Assembly (NCBI RefSeq): GCF_001931685.1
Contig: NZ_MOOY01000008.1
Span: 186,001-250,000 of the forward strand
Reading direction: 5' to 3'
DNA length: 64,000 bases
DNA from: Pararhizobium arenae
GTDB lineage: Bacteria > Pseudomonadota > Alphaproteobacteria > Rhizobiales > Rhizobiaceae
A program made the translations under genes and the position numbers. Under the pieces are notes generated by a model. It did no database searches. It saw only the letters and a program-made list of their open reading frames with translations, and was not told where the DNA came from. Each line of letters starts with the position of its first letter. Position 1 is the stretch's first letter. Of the stretch, positions 36,266-46,101 are shown one piece after another.

Positions 36266-37012
36266 ATGACCTTCTTTCTGCCGAGTACCCGTTCAATGGA
36301 TGATCGCGGCGGTATGCGCGGACAGGCCCGCGCCTCGCGCGCAGCGACGCTCGTCGCCCGGCTCCAGGCGATGCAGAAGGAAATCAACGCCAAGCATTTC
36401 GCCGTTTTCCGTCTCAACGGCAACGGCCTGCCGGCCACGCGCAAACTGACCTGCGTGCTCGACAACTGGAGCCCGGTGTCGGAAACGATGGCCCACGATC
36501 TGCTCAAGGTCATGGGTGACGACCTGCTGGCCCATCTGGAGACGTCCCTGCTGCCGCTGCTCTGGAACGGCAACGGCGAATACCAGGTCGCGGAGGCACC
36601 GGATTTCGCTCGGTTCAGCCACCATTTCGGCAAGCGCGCGCTCCCCTATTCGGCCTTGGCATTTCCGGTTCGGCTCGGAGCCCAGGGCAATGGTTACGTC
36701 ATTTTCACCGGTAGCTATCTCGATCTTGCGAGTGAGACGATTATTGACCTGCATGGCCGCAGCTGCGGTATCATGACGGACCTGCTTGCCTCCGACGAGC
36801 GGCGCATTCTGCCTGCGGAAACGCTGAGCGAGCGCGAAATCGGCTGCCTGCAGATGGCGGGAGACGGCTATATCAGCGAAGAGATCGGCGAAAAGCTCGG
36901 CCTCTCCGTCCATACCGTGAATGCCTATCTCGGGACGGCCACGACAAAGCTGGATTCGGTCAACCGCATCCAGGCGATCGCCAAGGCGATCCGTCTCGGC
37001 TACATCAGCTGA
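36266..37012 (+). CDS. visR: LuxR-family flagellar master regulator VisR
   Basis: The 248-aa protein has the same layout as VisN, with the C-terminal helix-turn-helix LSEREIGCLQMAGDGYISEEIG then LGLSVHTVNAYL. It is the partner subunit of VisN. GGAGCAGAGACA precedes the ATG. It is convergent with the next gene, only 12 bases between stops. Confidence 0.93.
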   Translation: MTFFLPSTRSMDDRGGMRGQARASRAATLVARLQAMQKEINAKHFAVFRLNGNGLPATRKLTCVLDNWSPVSETMAHDLLKVMGDDLLAHLETSLLPLLWNGNGEYQVAEAPDFARFSHHFGKRALPYSALAFPVRLGAQGNGYVIFTGSYLDLASETIIDLHGRSCGIMTDLLASDERRILPAETLSEREIGCLQMAGDGYISEEIGEKLGLSVHTVNAYLGTATTKLDSVNRIQAIAKAIRLGYIS

Positions 37013-37024
37013 GGGCAGGCCTTC

Positions 37025-37465
37025 TCAGCTTGCCATTGAATAGGGATAGGATTTGACGAATTTCGCCGCTTCGAGGCTGCGCGCCAGGAATGCGGTGTTT
37101 TCGTGCGGGTCTTCCGAGGGCTGCTGGAAGGCGATGTGATTGATTTCCAGACCGGCGGTGTCCTTGCCGAGCGCAAGCTGGGCGTAGACGGTCACGCCAT
37201 CCGGCTTCAGTTCGAGATCGAGCGTGATCTCGGGCTGCGTGCCCCAGTCCAGCGAATAGTTGCCGCCAATGCCGAAATTGACGGTGCCGGGAAGAAAATA
37301 CAGCTCGGCAGCGGAAGACACCAGATCGGAAAGGCTGCCGTGCGATTCGAAACGGAGCAGGGCGATGAAATCTGCCGCGTCGATCAGGCGTAATTCCGTT
37401 GCGACCGGACGGATCGCTTCGGCGACAATCTTTTCGCGTTCTTCAGCATACTGGCATTTTTTCAT
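37025..37465 (-). CDS. Hypothetical protein of the rhizobial flagellar cluster, 146 aa
   Basis: A soluble 146-residue protein, opening KKCQYAEEREKIVAEAIRPV and containing NFGIGGNYSLDWGTQPEITL. No signal peptide or membrane helix. It follows flhB by 8 bases in the motA-fliM-fliN-fliG-flhB operon, the position of a conserved unknown gene in rhizobial motility clusters. Function unknown. Confidence 0.7.
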   Translation of the reverse strand: MKKCQYAEEREKIVAEAIRPVATELRLIDAADFIALLRFESHGSLSDLVSSAAELYFLPGTVNFGIGGNYSLDWGTQPEITLDLELKPDGVTVYAQLALGKDTAGLEINHIAFQQPSEDPHENTAFLARSLEAAKFVKSYPYSMAS

Positions 37466-37473
37466 CGTTTACG

Positions 37474-38544
37474 TCATCCATTTCGGCGCGTTGCATAGAT
37501 CCGGTGGATGAGTTCGGCCACTGCCTTGTAAAACACCGGTGGAATCACACTATCCACCGAGACTTGCGCAAACATTGAGCGTGCGAGTGGCGGATCCTCG
37601 AAAACGGGTATGCCGTTTTCCTCCGCCAGCGAACGGATCTTCAACGCCACGAGATCCTGTCCCTTCGCGACAACCACCGGCGCGTCGCCTTCTTCGCGCA
37701 CGTAACGCAACGCAACGGCAAAGTGGGTCGGGTTGGCGATCACCAGCGTCGCCCGCGGAACCGAGGAAATCATGCGTCTGCGGGCCCGGTCGCGGGCAAT
37801 GGAGCGCAGTCGCGCCTTGACGATCGGATCGCCCTGCGACTGCTTCATCTCTTCCTTGACCTCCTGCTTGGTCATGCGCAGCTCGTCGTGCCAATGGTAG
37901 CGCGTCCAGAAAAAGTCCGCGACCGCCACCAACGCGGTCGAAAACAGCAGCACGATCATGATCTGGTTCATGTCGTTGGACATGCGCGCCAGGATCGTCT
38001 CGGGTTCGGAAAACATCGCGTCGAGTGATTCGAAATAATCGTTCCACAGCACGAGCACGATGATCAGCGAGACGATGACGATCTTGAAGACCGATTTGGC
38101 GAATTCGACCAGCCCCGGCGTGCCGTAGATGCGGGTGAACCCGCTGACGGGGGAAATACGGTTGAACTTCGGCTGGATGCGATCGAGCACCATGGCGGGC
38201 AAGTTCTGCAGCACCGCCGATCCGATGCCGAAAACCATCAGAAGGACGAAGAACGGAATGAGCAGGGCGCCCGCACTGGCAAAAACATGCAGGATCAGCG
38301 CCACCACGTCCGTCGAGGTGCCGAGTTTCCACGCCTCGGGTTGCTCGAACACATCCTTGAGGGCTTCCGTCAGTTGCGCAAAGCCGCTCGGAAGGAAAAA
38401 CACGATAAAGATGTAGATGGCGAAGGTGGATGCGAAGACGGTAACCTCGCGCGAGAAAGGCACATTGCCCTTCTCGATCGCGTCGCTCATCTTCTTCTCG
38501 GACGGCAGCTCTGTTTTGCTGTCCTTATCCTGATCGTCGGCCAT
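37474..38544 (-). CDS. flhB: Flagellar export gate protein FlhB
   Basis: The 356-aa type III export switch has four membrane helices in its N-terminal part and the cytoplasmic autocleavage motif NPTH near residue 271 ([17 protein letters not shown]). It controls the hook-to-filament specificity switch together with FliK. The N-terminus has the usual [15 protein letters not shown] probable terminator between fliG and flhB suggests its own promoter or partial read-through. Confidence 0.95.
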   Translation of the reverse strand: MADDQDKDSKTELPSEKKMSDAIEKGNVPFSREVTVFASTFAIYIFIVFFLPSGFAQLTEALKDVFEQPEAWKLGTSTDVVALILHVFASAGALLIPFFVLLMVFGIGSAVLQNLPAMVLDRIQPKFNRISPVSGFTRIYGTPGLVEFAKSVFKIVIVSLIIVLVLWNDYFESLDAMFSEPETILARMSNDMNQIMIVLLFSTALVAVADFFWTRYHWHDELRMTKQEVKEEMKQSQGDPIVKARLRSIARDRARRRMISSVPRATLVIANPTHFAVALRYVREEGDAPVVVAKGQDLVALKIRSLAEENGIPVFEDPPLARSMFAQVSVDSVIPPVFYKAVAELIHRIYATRRNG

Positions 38545-38612
38545 GCCGATCCCTTGCCCGTCAATCCGTCAACCTTGTTTCGTTGTGAGCCCGGGGCAAG
38601 GGTGTTGCAAGC

Positions 38613-38639
38613 AAAAAGGCCGCCCGCAGGCAGCCCTTT
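38613..38639 (-). terminator. Possible terminator or attenuator between fliG and flhB
   Basis: On the minus strand AAAGGGCTGCC-TGCG-GGCGGCCTTTTT forms an imperfect hairpin followed by a T-run, 29 bases after the fliG stop. Confidence 0.45.
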
Positions 38640-38668
38640 CACAGAAACGGTAGAAGCTGGCTGCTTCG

Positions 38669-39703
38669 TCAGGCCGCTGCTGCCGCTTCCTTCTCCTTCA
38701 GCTCGATCTGACCGCTTGCGGCAAGCCGGATCGCTTCCTGGGTGATCGAGCGGCGCGCAATGGCGATATCGCGCGGGTTGATGCCGGCATCGCCGGCAGA
38801 AAGATCGGATTCGATCATGCGGCGCTGACGTGCGCCGATCGAGGCCAGCACACATTCGCGCAGCTCCATGCTCGAACCGCGCAGTGCCATCGTGATGATG
38901 TCGCCGGAGACGTCGTTGAGAAGCTGGACGCGGCTGCGCTGCGGCATGTTGAGGATGTCGTCGAAGAGGAAGATCTTCGGGCGAACCTTCTTGACCGATT
39001 CCGTGCTGATGTCCTCGAGGGACGCGAGCAGTGTATCGACCTGCCCTTTTTCCATCTCGTTCATGACTTCCGCGATCTTCTGGGAACCGATCGAGTTGCG
39101 CTCGGCATCCAGTTCGCGCATCAGTTCCATGACACGCGTTTCGATGATCGAGGCCGCCTTGGGGGCGACGTTCTTCATGTTGACGGTACGGTTGATGATA
39201 TCGGCGCGGCCGGCTTCGGGAAGCTGCAGCAGCACCTTGGCACCGAAGGTCGACGGCATCATCGACAGGACATAAGCGATGGTCTGCGGATGTTCCTTGC
39301 CGAGATACTTGGCGACCTGGATGGGGTCGGAATCCAGGAGCCGGTCCCAGATATTGGTTTCGTAAGACTGGAAGGCGGTGCGGCGGCCGAGAAGGCCATC
39401 GACTTCGTCCGGTGTCAGGCCTTCCTCGAGGATGGCCTCGATGGCCTTGGCGTTGTCCATCAGGCCCGCGCCTTCGGTGAACAGGTCCTCGAACTCGTTG
39501 ACGAGCAGTTCCAGTTCATCCGGCGGGATGGAGCGCAGCGACTGGGCCGAGGCGATGATCGCCTGCAGTTCGCTCTGGGAAAAGAATTTCAGCAATTTGC
39601 CGGCAACGGGCTTGCCCATTGCGAGCAGAACCGCTGCGGCCTTGTCAATCTGGCTGAGCGGTCTGGTTGGCGCCTGGGCGGCGAAATCGTCGAAATCCAT
39701 CAT
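38669..39703 (-). CDS. fliG: Flagellar motor switch protein FliG
   Basis: The 344-aa switch protein has an N-terminal FliF-binding domain (IDKAAAVLLAMGKPVAGKLL), a middle domain with the EHPQTIAYVLSMM motif (an EHPQ-type FliM contact) and a C-terminal torque domain with charged helices (REFVLASIGARQ-type region here ELRECVLASIGARQ). It begins MMDFDDFAAQ. It transmits force from MotA to the rotor. Confidence 0.95.
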   Translation of the reverse strand: MMDFDDFAAQAPTRPLSQIDKAAAVLLAMGKPVAGKLLKFFSQSELQAIIASAQSLRSIPPDELELLVNEFEDLFTEGAGLMDNAKAIEAILEEGLTPDEVDGLLGRRTAFQSYETNIWDRLLDSDPIQVAKYLGKEHPQTIAYVLSMMPSTFGAKVLLQLPEAGRADIINRTVNMKNVAPKAASIIETRVMELMRELDAERNSIGSQKIAEVMNEMEKGQVDTLLASLEDISTESVKKVRPKIFLFDDILNMPQRSRVQLLNDVSGDIITMALRGSSMELRECVLASIGARQRRMIESDLSAGDAGINPRDIAIARRSITQEAIRLAASGQIELKEKEAAAAA

Positions 39704-39732
39704 GGATCCTTCCTTATAACCCTGGATCGGGT

Positions 39733-40326
39733 TTAACTTTTACTCGTACCCTTGATCTCGATGAGCTTGACACCGAAGCGGGTGTCGTCTTCCTCGAGAA
39801 CCGTAATTTCACCGCGGCCGATCATGCGTCCGTTGACCATGATCTCAACCGGTTCGCCGATCCGGCGATCGAGCGCGATCGTCGCACCTTCGTTCAGACC
39901 CATCAGGCTCGAAACCTGCATGCGGCTCGAACCGAGAACGATCTGGACGTCGATCGGAATGTCCATGATCAGGTCGAGGTTGGATGTCATGGCGCTGCCC
40001 GGCTCACCGGTGGAGGTGCCGCCGAAGTCCGTATCGCCGAAGCCGCTGCCGCCGAAGGCCCCGGCGGATGTGTCGTCAAGGCCACCGAACGAGGCGCCGG
40101 CTCCGAATTCGCTGCCGAATTCGCTGGCGGAGGTGTCGAAGCTGCTGCCGAAATCCGATCCGGCGCCGCCGGTGTCGGCGAAATCCATTCCGAAATCGCC
40201 CGTGGGAGCTGCGCTGTCGGCATCGCTCTTGAGGACGCCACGCAGATCGTCGATCGCGCGATCAAGCTCGGCATCGTCGCCGGCCAGGTTCGTCAGGTCT
40301 TCAGTGGGTGCTTTCTTCGTAGCCAT
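39733..40326 (-). CDS. fliN: Flagellar motor switch protein FliN with Gly/Phe-rich linker
   Basis: The 197-aa protein has a C-terminal SpoA domain (about 120-197; [35 protein letters not shown]) that forms the C-ring base. Before it lies an unusual low-complexity stretch (about 45-115) of repeated FG/FGG units in acidic/Ser context. ATG 40326 was chosen; an earlier frame start at 40362 adds 12 residues without support. Clearly longer than enterobacterial FliN (about 137 aa). Confidence 0.93.
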   Translation of the reverse strand: MATKKAPTEDLTNLAGDDAELDRAIDDLRGVLKSDADSAAPTGDFGMDFADTGGAGSDFGSSFDTSASEFGSEFGAGASFGGLDDTSAGAFGGSGFGDTDFGGTSTGEPGSAMTSNLDLIMDIPIDVQIVLGSSRMQVSSLMGLNEGATIALDRRIGEPVEIMVNGRMIGRGEITVLEEDDTRFGVKLIEIKGTSKS

Positions 40327-40401
40327 GTGCAAATTATTCCATTCGAAGCTTGCCCCAACCATGTTGCGGGCTTGAGTTCAGGCAAGAGGCGTTCGTTGTT
40401 C

Positions 40402-41349
40402 TTAACTCATCAGGTGGTTGAGAATGTCGTTGTCCGAGCCGTGTGTGTCTTTGATCCGTACCGTGTAGCGCGTGCCCGAGCGTCCGAATTCGCAGATATA
40501 GAGGTCACGACCGTTGGCATTGACCTCGACGCGAACATCCTTGGCGTCGTGGAAGGGGATGATATCGCCGGGCTGCAAACGGCTGACAGCGTTCAGGGTC
40601 AGGCTTTGCAGCTTGATCCGCGCCTCCAGGTTAACGTTTGAGCGACGGACCTGCTGTTCCAGTTGCTCGCCCCATTCGGTCTTTGCCTTGCGGTTCTGGC
40701 CGGTGCCTTTCGGAAAGACGATGGTCGTCTTCAAGAGCGGCTGCTGGGGAACGATGATCGAGAAGGTCGAGAGGATTGGCCCGAGGCCGATCGAAATGTT
40801 GATGCAGGCGGCAAAGACGTCTTCTTCCTCGGCGACCGCCGAGGGCTTGCCGCCAGCATTGAAGGGGCGTCCGAGCACGGGCTCAAAGCCGCCCGGCGCG
40901 TTGACGGCGGTCTTGAGAACCTCGGCGATCTTTTCGAAAACCATGGCCGCAACGTCGAGTTCGATGTCGGAGAGCTGGCGTGGCTTCGATTCTTCCACTT
41001 CCGAGGCGGAGGCGCCGAGCAGCATTTCGACAAGCCCGATGATGGCCGGGCTGTCGATACCGAGAATGAAATCCTGGCACCAGTTGCGCAGGCCCACATT
41101 GCAAAGCCCGACGCCGTCGCCGAGATTGGTGACCAGCTTGCTCATCAGGCCGGATTCGAAACCGGCATAGGTGATGGTAATATCCTGCTGGGTTTCGCTG
41201 TTCAGGATATCTGGAAGAAATTCGGAGAAGACCTGGCCGAGTTCCTCGGCCAGTTTGCCGACCGTCTGGTCGTCGCCGAGATTGCCCGTCATGCGGGCAA
41301 GAAGGCGGCGATCGAAGGTGTGGACGTTGCTTTTGGCGTTCATGGTCAT
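40402..41349 (-). CDS. fliM: Flagellar motor switch protein FliM
   Basis: The 315-aa protein has a middle CheC-like domain (GLMSKLVTNLGDGVGLCNVG) and a C-terminal SpoA domain (LQSLTLNAVSRLQPGDIIPF). It receives CheY2-P and forms the C-ring. The N-terminal LSQ-D type CheY-binding motif of enteric FliM is not evident. It starts three bases after the motA stop; ATG 41343 is an alternative. Confidence 0.93.
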   Translation of the reverse strand: MTMNAKSNVHTFDRRLLARMTGNLGDDQTVGKLAEELGQVFSEFLPDILNSETQQDITITYAGFESGLMSKLVTNLGDGVGLCNVGLRNWCQDFILGIDSPAIIGLVEMLLGASASEVEESKPRQLSDIELDVAAMVFEKIAEVLKTAVNAPGGFEPVLGRPFNAGGKPSAVAEEEDVFAACINISIGLGPILSTFSIIVPQQPLLKTTIVFPKGTGQNRKAKTEWGEQLEQQVRRSNVNLEARIKLQSLTLNAVSRLQPGDIIPFHDAKDVRVEVNANGRDLYICEFGRSGTRYTVRIKDTHGSDNDILNHLMS

Positions 41350-41352
41350 CTA

Positions 41353-42231
41353 TCAGGCTGCCTTGCTTTCGCCACCGCCGCCGGGGTTCATCATTTCCTG
41401 CTCGACGGCATCGATCGAAGGACGCTCGTAAGCCGAAATGGTCTTGCGGCCGTATTCGAGCGCAACCTGCGGAACCGAGCCGTTCATGTAGGCAAGCAGT
41501 GTCTGCTTGACGATGATGTAGAGGCGGTTCTGCTTTTCGCGCACCGACTTGACGTTGGCGATCATCGGGGCGACCACGCAATAGGACAGGAAGATGCCGA
41601 GCATGGTGCCGACGAGGGCGGCTGCGATCTTGCCGCCGAGAACTTCCGGCGATTCCGAGATGGCGCCCATGGCCTTGATAACGCCGAGAACGGCCGCGAC
41701 GATACCGATGGCCGGGAAGGCGTCACTCATGGTGGTGAGCGCGTTGTAGACCTTCATCTTGTCGTGGGTGATCGTGTTGATTTCCTCATCCATCAGCGCC
41801 TCGATTTCATGGCTGCGGGCATTGCCGATGATAATGAGGCGAACATAGTCACAGATGAACGAGGTCAGTTCCTTGTTCTTCAGGACCGTCGGGGCCGACT
41901 GGAAGATGGTGGATTCGTCCGGGTTGTCGATATGGGCTTCGATCTCATTGCGCGATTTGGTGCGCAGGTCGCGCATCAGGCTGTAGAGGACGCCGAGCGT
42001 ATCGAGATAATTGCGTTCCTTCGGAACCTTGTGCGCGAAGGCCTCGCCCAGAGCCTTGCCGGTGTCCTTCAGAACCTTCATCGAGTTTGCCATCACGTAA
42101 CCGCCGAGGCCGGCGCCGCCGATGATCACGAGCTCGAACGGCTGGTTCAGAACTTCCAAATGGCCGCCCATGGCGATGAAGCCGCCAAGGATACAGCCGA
42201 TGGTCAAGACGAGACCGATGATGATGTTCAT
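41353..42231 (-). CDS. motA: Flagellar stator protein MotA
   Basis: The 292-aa proton-channel stator subunit has four membrane helices. The first is [20 protein letters not shown]; the third and fourth contain the conserved proline in [19 protein letters not shown] and [18 protein letters not shown]. The cytoplasmic loop has charged residues that contact FliG. First gene of the minus-strand operon; a CGCAAG element lies 34 bases upstream. Confidence 0.95.
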   Translation of the reverse strand: MNIIIGLVLTIGCILGGFIAMGGHLEVLNQPFELVIIGGAGLGGYVMANSMKVLKDTGKALGEAFAHKVPKERNYLDTLGVLYSLMRDLRTKSRNEIEAHIDNPDESTIFQSAPTVLKNKELTSFICDYVRLIIIGNARSHEIEALMDEEINTITHDKMKVYNALTTMSDAFPAIGIVAAVLGVIKAMGAISESPEVLGGKIAAALVGTMLGIFLSYCVVAPMIANVKSVREKQNRLYIIVKQTLLAYMNGSVPQVALEYGRKTISAYERPSIDAVEQEMMNPGGGGESKAA

Positions 42232-42265
42232 TTCGATACCTGCCGCAATGATGGAATTTTCGAGA

Positions 42266-42293
42266 TATCGATAGGTCTTGAGCCTTGCGTGAG
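42266..42293 (-). promoter_or_regulatory. CGCAAG promoter-like element upstream of motA
   Basis: On the minus strand CTCACGCAAGGCT, seven bases, then TATCGATA. Same spacing as the other copies. Confidence 0.5.
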
Positions 42294-42334
42294 GCTGGCC
42301 CAAAGGCCGAAAACGGCCGTTTCCCGCCAACAGG

Positions 42335-42362
42335 TTCGCGCAAGCAAGTTCCTGCAGTTTCC
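42335..42362 (+). promoter_or_regulatory. CGCAAG promoter-like element upstream of the DUF1217-flgF-fliI operon
   Basis: TTCGCGCAAGCAA, seven bases, then CAGTTTCC, 61 bases before the GTG start. It is back to back with the motA copy, separated by the hairpin GGCCG-AAAA-CGGCC. Confidence 0.55.
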
Positions 42363-42423
42363 GCCGGTAGAGCCGGAGCCCTGCGCGGATTCCGGGTGTG
42401 AACCAGAGAGCGGGATAACTGTC

Positions 42424-43200
42424 GTGACGACCACCTACACCAGTTACAAGCTGATAACGACCGATATGTCCAAGTCGCTGGACAAGGTATCGAAGCAGCC
42501 GGACGTTGCCCGCGAGACCGAGTATTACCTCGCCAACATCGGCAACATCAAATCCATCGACGATTTCTTCGCCGACAGCCGCCTTTATAATTACGCCATC
42601 AAGGCACATGGTCTCGAAGACATGGGCTATGCCAAGGCCTTCATGCGCAAGGTCCTGACGGAAGGCATCGACAGCGAGGATGCCTTCGCCAAGCAGCTCA
42701 CCGACAGCCGCTATACCGATCTGGTTGAATCGCTGAATTTTGCGCGCAATGGCGCGGCTGCGACGTCCTTCGACAGCGCCCAGAAAGGCGTCGCCGACAA
42801 ATACATGCGCCAGACGCTGGAGCAGAACGCCGGCGAGGAGAATGCCGGCGTGCGTCTTGCTCTTTATTTCGAGCGTATGGCGCCGACCATCGACAGCGGT
42901 TACGCGATCCTCGCCGATGACGCGCTGGCGCAAGTCGCCCGCACGATCATGCAGATGCCGGATGAGTTTGCCGCTTCCGATATCGACAAGCAGGCGGCGG
43001 CAGTCGAGCGGGCCATCGACCTCGGCGACCTCAAGGACCCGACCAAACTCACGAAGCTGCTCGAACGCTTCACGGCGCTGTGGGAAATCGACAATTCTTC
43101 CGATGGCTACGACCCGCTTGCGGTCTTCGGTTCCGCCAGCCGCGGGATCTCCTCGGATCTCCTGCTTTCCATCAATACCCTGAAACTCGGAGGTCGCTGA
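42424..43200 (+). CDS. DUF1217-family flagellar protein, GTG start
   Basis: The 258-aa protein begins at GTG 42424 ([20 protein letters not shown]) after GCGGGATAACTGTC. The helical repeats [21 protein letters not shown] and [22 protein letters not shown] are typical of DUF1217. Such proteins occur beside flgF in rhizobial clusters; role unknown, possibly rod or export. The frame stays open far upstream, antisense to motA and fliM, but only this part resembles a protein family. Confidence 0.85.
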   Translation: MTTTYTSYKLITTDMSKSLDKVSKQPDVARETEYYLANIGNIKSIDDFFADSRLYNYAIKAHGLEDMGYAKAFMRKVLTEGIDSEDAFAKQLTDSRYTDLVESLNFARNGAAATSFDSAQKGVADKYMRQTLEQNAGEENAGVRLALYFERMAPTIDSGYAILADDALAQVARTIMQMPDEFAASDIDKQAAAVERAIDLGDLKDPTKLTKLLERFTALWEIDNSSDGYDPLAVFGSASRGISSDLLLSINTLKLGGR

Positions 43201-43201
43201 T

Positions 43202-43927
43202 ATGCAGACCGGACTTTACGTGGCGGTTTCGTCGCAGATGGCGCTGGAAAAGCGCATGAACACGCTTGCCGATAACGTCGCGAACTCCAACACCGTCGGA
43301 TTTCGCGCAACCGAGGTGAAGTTCAACCAGCTGATTGGCGACAACAAGCCGGCGCAGGTATCCTTCGTGTCGCGCGGGGAAGAGTTCATCAACACCAACA
43401 ATGGCGGCCTGACGCAGACCAACAACACGCTCGACTTCGCCATCAAGGGCGATGCCTGGTTCCAGATCGAGACGCCATCCGGCCCAGCGCTGACCCGCGA
43501 CGGTCGCTTCACGCTGACCGAAACCGGCGATCTCGTGACCCTCAAGGGGTATCCTGTGCTCGATGCCGGCGGCGCTCCGGTCCAGATTGCCGACGGCAGT
43601 TCGCCGATCAAGGTCGGTTCCGACGGGTCGATCCACCAGAACGGCACGCAGGTCGCGGCGCTTGGTCTCTATGAAGCGGACTTTTCGAACGGCTTTATTC
43701 GAACGGATAATAGTGGCGTGATCCCGAACAGCCAGCCGGAGCCCGTCGTCGATCGCATGGACGTCGGCGTGATGCAGGGATACGTCGAGGAATCCAACGT
43801 CAATCCGGTTCAGGAGATGTCCCAACTGATCATGGTGTCGCGTGCCTTCGAAAACATCAGCGCGCTGATGCGCGACAGCGAAGGTTCGCTGGATGAAGCC
43901 ATCAAGACCCTGGGTGGGGCGAAGTAA
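43202..43927 (+). CDS. flgF: Flagellar proximal rod protein FlgF
   Basis: The 241-aa protein has the N-terminal rod/hook signature [21 protein letters not shown] and the C-terminal [25 protein letters not shown], shared by the axial family. It starts one base after the DUF1217 stop. Confidence 0.95.
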   Translation: MQTGLYVAVSSQMALEKRMNTLADNVANSNTVGFRATEVKFNQLIGDNKPAQVSFVSRGEEFINTNNGGLTQTNNTLDFAIKGDAWFQIETPSGPALTRDGRFTLTETGDLVTLKGYPVLDAGGAPVQIADGSSPIKVGSDGSIHQNGTQVAALGLYEADFSNGFIRTDNSGVIPNSQPEPVVDRMDVGVMQGYVEESNVNPVQEMSQLIMVSRAFENISALMRDSEGSLDEAIKTLGGAK

Positions 43928-43974
43928 ACCGCTGCATTTGAACAGCATGGTTTGAACGCTGAAGACGAGGCCGT

Positions 43975-45357
43975 ATGCAAAACGAGAAGATCAGGATCAA
44001 GACGTCTTCGACATCGCTTGCCGCGTTGTCGGGTCTTGCCCAGCGCTACGCCAACCCGGATTTTTCCATCGCGCCGGGCGGCCACGTCCAGACCATTGCT
44101 GCCGGTCACTATACGGTCAGCGGCCTCTCGCGCCATGTTCGCCTCGGCGAATTCGTCGCGCACAAGAGCGCGACCGGCATTCATCTCGGCGAGGTGGTGA
44201 AGGTCGAGCCGGAGCTGGTCTATGTATGCCCCATCGAGCCGGGCGACCCGATCGGCATTCATGACACCGTGATCCGCAAGGGCGCCTTCCGCATCGCGCC
44301 GACGGAATCCTGGTGCGGCCGGACCATAAACTCGCTGTGCGAACCGATCGATGGTCGTGGCCCCATGCTGCAGGGGGACGTGCGCCGCTCGATTTCCAAC
44401 ACAGCGCCGCCGTCGATGACCCGCAAGCGCGTCGAGCACGGTTTCAAGACGGGCGTTCGCGCCATCGACATCTTCTCGCCGCTGTGCCTGGGCCAGCGTC
44501 TCGGCGTTTTTGCCGGTTCCGGCGTCGGCAAATCGACATTGCTGTCCATGCTCGCCCGGGCCGATGCTTTCGACAAGGTGGTCATCGCGCTGGTCGGCGA
44601 ACGCGGCCGTGAAGTGCGCGAATTCATCGAGGATACGCTTGGCGACAACCTGAAGAAATCTGTCGCCGTCGTCGCCACCAGCGACGAAAGCCCGATGCTG
44701 CGCAAGATGGCGCCGCTGACGGCTATCACCATTGCCGAGCACTACCGCGACAAGGGCGATAACGTCCTTTTGATCGTCGACAGCGTGACGCGCTTCGCCC
44801 ATGCGATCCGTGAGGTGGCGACCGCATCCGGCGAACCGCCGATCGCCCGTGGTTATCCCGCATCGGTCTTCACCGAACTGCCGCGTCTTCTCGAGCGGGC
44901 AGGGCCGGGGGCGGAAGGCACGGGAACGATCACGGCGATCATCTCGATCCTTGTCGATGGTGACAACCACAATGATCCGATCGCCGACTCGACCCGCGGT
45001 ATTCTCGACGGACACATCGTGATGGATCGAAGCCTTGCCGAGGAGGGGCGCTACCCCCCCGTCAATCCGCTGGCCTCCGTGTCGCGTCTGGCGCGCAAGG
45101 CCTGGACGCCGGATCAGGAAAAGCTGGTGTCGCGGCTGAAGTCGCTGATCCACCGTTTCGAGGAGACCCGCGATCTGCGGCTGATCGGCGGCTACAGGGC
45201 CGGCAGCGATCCGGATCTGGATATGGCGATCAAGCAGGTGCCGGTTATCTACGACATTCTGAAACAGACCCCTGGCGAGCGGCCCGCATTTGACGCTTTC
45301 GGCGATCTGGCCAATGCGCTGAAGGCGGCTGCGGGCATGGGCGGACCGAAGCGGTGA
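43975..45357 (+). CDS. fliI: Flagellar export ATPase FliI
   Basis: The 460-aa F1-beta-like ATPase has Walker A FAGSGVGKSTLLSML, Walker B VLLIVDSVTRFAHAIRE and the catalytic-loop ASGEPPIARGYPASVF. It energises type III export of rod, hook and filament proteins. ATG follows ACGAGGCCGT. Its expected partner FliH may be the gene at 56585. Confidence 0.96.
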   Translation: MQNEKIRIKTSSTSLAALSGLAQRYANPDFSIAPGGHVQTIAAGHYTVSGLSRHVRLGEFVAHKSATGIHLGEVVKVEPELVYVCPIEPGDPIGIHDTVIRKGAFRIAPTESWCGRTINSLCEPIDGRGPMLQGDVRRSISNTAPPSMTRKRVEHGFKTGVRAIDIFSPLCLGQRLGVFAGSGVGKSTLLSMLARADAFDKVVIALVGERGREVREFIEDTLGDNLKKSVAVVATSDESPMLRKMAPLTAITIAEHYRDKGDNVLLIVDSVTRFAHAIREVATASGEPPIARGYPASVFTELPRLLERAGPGAEGTGTITAIISILVDGDNHNDPIADSTRGILDGHIVMDRSLAEEGRYPPVNPLASVSRLARKAWTPDQEKLVSRLKSLIHRFEETRDLRLIGGYRAGSDPDLDMAIKQVPVIYDILKQTPGERPAFDAFGDLANALKAAAGMGGPKR

Positions 45358-45367
45358 GGGCGAGGGC

Positions 45368-45910
45368 ATGAAAAACCAGATGACTGACTACGATGCCGAT
45401 GAGGTTGTAACCCAGCGCAAGCGCCGGGATCGGGTGCCGCTGATCGACAAGGCGCTCGGCGCGACCGGCATCGCGCTCGCAGGCCTCGCGGTCTTTTTCC
45501 CGTGGTACGCCTTTCTCAATCAGGACAAGTTTTCGCTGCCGACCCTGTGGCAGGGAAGTTCGCGCGAAATCCCGGGCATGGGACAGAGCGGGCTTTCCGC
45601 TTCGCCGCTGGCGCTGAACAACCCTGAAACCCGCGCAGCCGTCGACCAGCTGGTGACGGCGACGGTGCCAGACCCTGCCGAGACGCCTGCCACTGCGCAG
45701 GACGGTCCGGGCCAGCCGTTTCCGTCAGCCTCCGGCTTTCGCCTCATGCACGTCGCAGATGGTCGTGCTTTGGTCGAGGACAGCAACGGCATTTACATCG
45801 TCAATGTCGGCGGAGTTCTGCCGGACAACAGCCGCGTCGCGACGCTTGAGCAGCGCGACGGCCGCTGGGTGATGATCACCTCCAAGGGCGACCTGATCCA
45901 GGCCGAATAG
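45368..45910 (+). CDS. Flagellar-cluster hypothetical protein, 180 aa, one membrane helix
   Basis: An N-terminal cytoplasmic segment is followed by one membrane helix (about 31-48; GIALAGLAVFFPWYAFL). A periplasmic Pro/Ala-rich linker then leads to a small C-terminal domain, ADGRALVEDSNGIYIVNVGG to DGRWVMITSKGDLIQAE. It follows fliI by 10 bases. No family name recognised; conserved position suggests a flagellar role. Confidence 0.72.
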   Translation: MKNQMTDYDADEVVTQRKRRDRVPLIDKALGATGIALAGLAVFFPWYAFLNQDKFSLPTLWQGSSREIPGMGQSGLSASPLALNNPETRAAVDQLVTATVPDPAETPATAQDGPGQPFPSASGFRLMHVADGRALVEDSNGIYIVNVGGVLPDNSRVATLEQRDGRWVMITSKGDLIQAE

Positions 45911-46052
45911 CCCGGCCTCCACCCTTGATTTCCCATTCTTCCGGAAAAAGCCGGCGGTCGCACTTGCGGGCGTCGCACTCGGCGTTGCGCAAAAGCCTCA
46001 TTTATTCCGCCGGCCATCGTTTCGAGGCCGGCAAAGCGCCCTCAGCAACAGT

Positions 46053-46080
46053 CTGACGCAAGATTGCCGTCATAGGTTCC
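46053..46080 (+). promoter_or_regulatory. CGCAAG promoter-like element upstream of flgB
   Basis: CTGACGCAAGATT, seven bases, then TAGGTTCC, 21 bases before flgB. Same spacing as the other copies. Confidence 0.55.
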
Positions 46081-46101
46081 AGGCAACAAGCATGGAGTCG
46101 C

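Noticed and set aside
40663..42423. Plus-strand frame continuous with the DUF1217 gene and running back across fliM and motA, 845 codons in all
   Set aside because: Only the last 258 codons look like a protein family; the rest is antisense to motA and fliM. The GTG at 42424 with its own ribosome binding site explains the real gene.
45990..46016. A second CGCAAG-like copy (GTTGCGCAAAAGCC) upstream of flgB
   Set aside because: The downstream TAGT-like block is displaced by one base and the first block differs; the copy at 46053 fits all positions.
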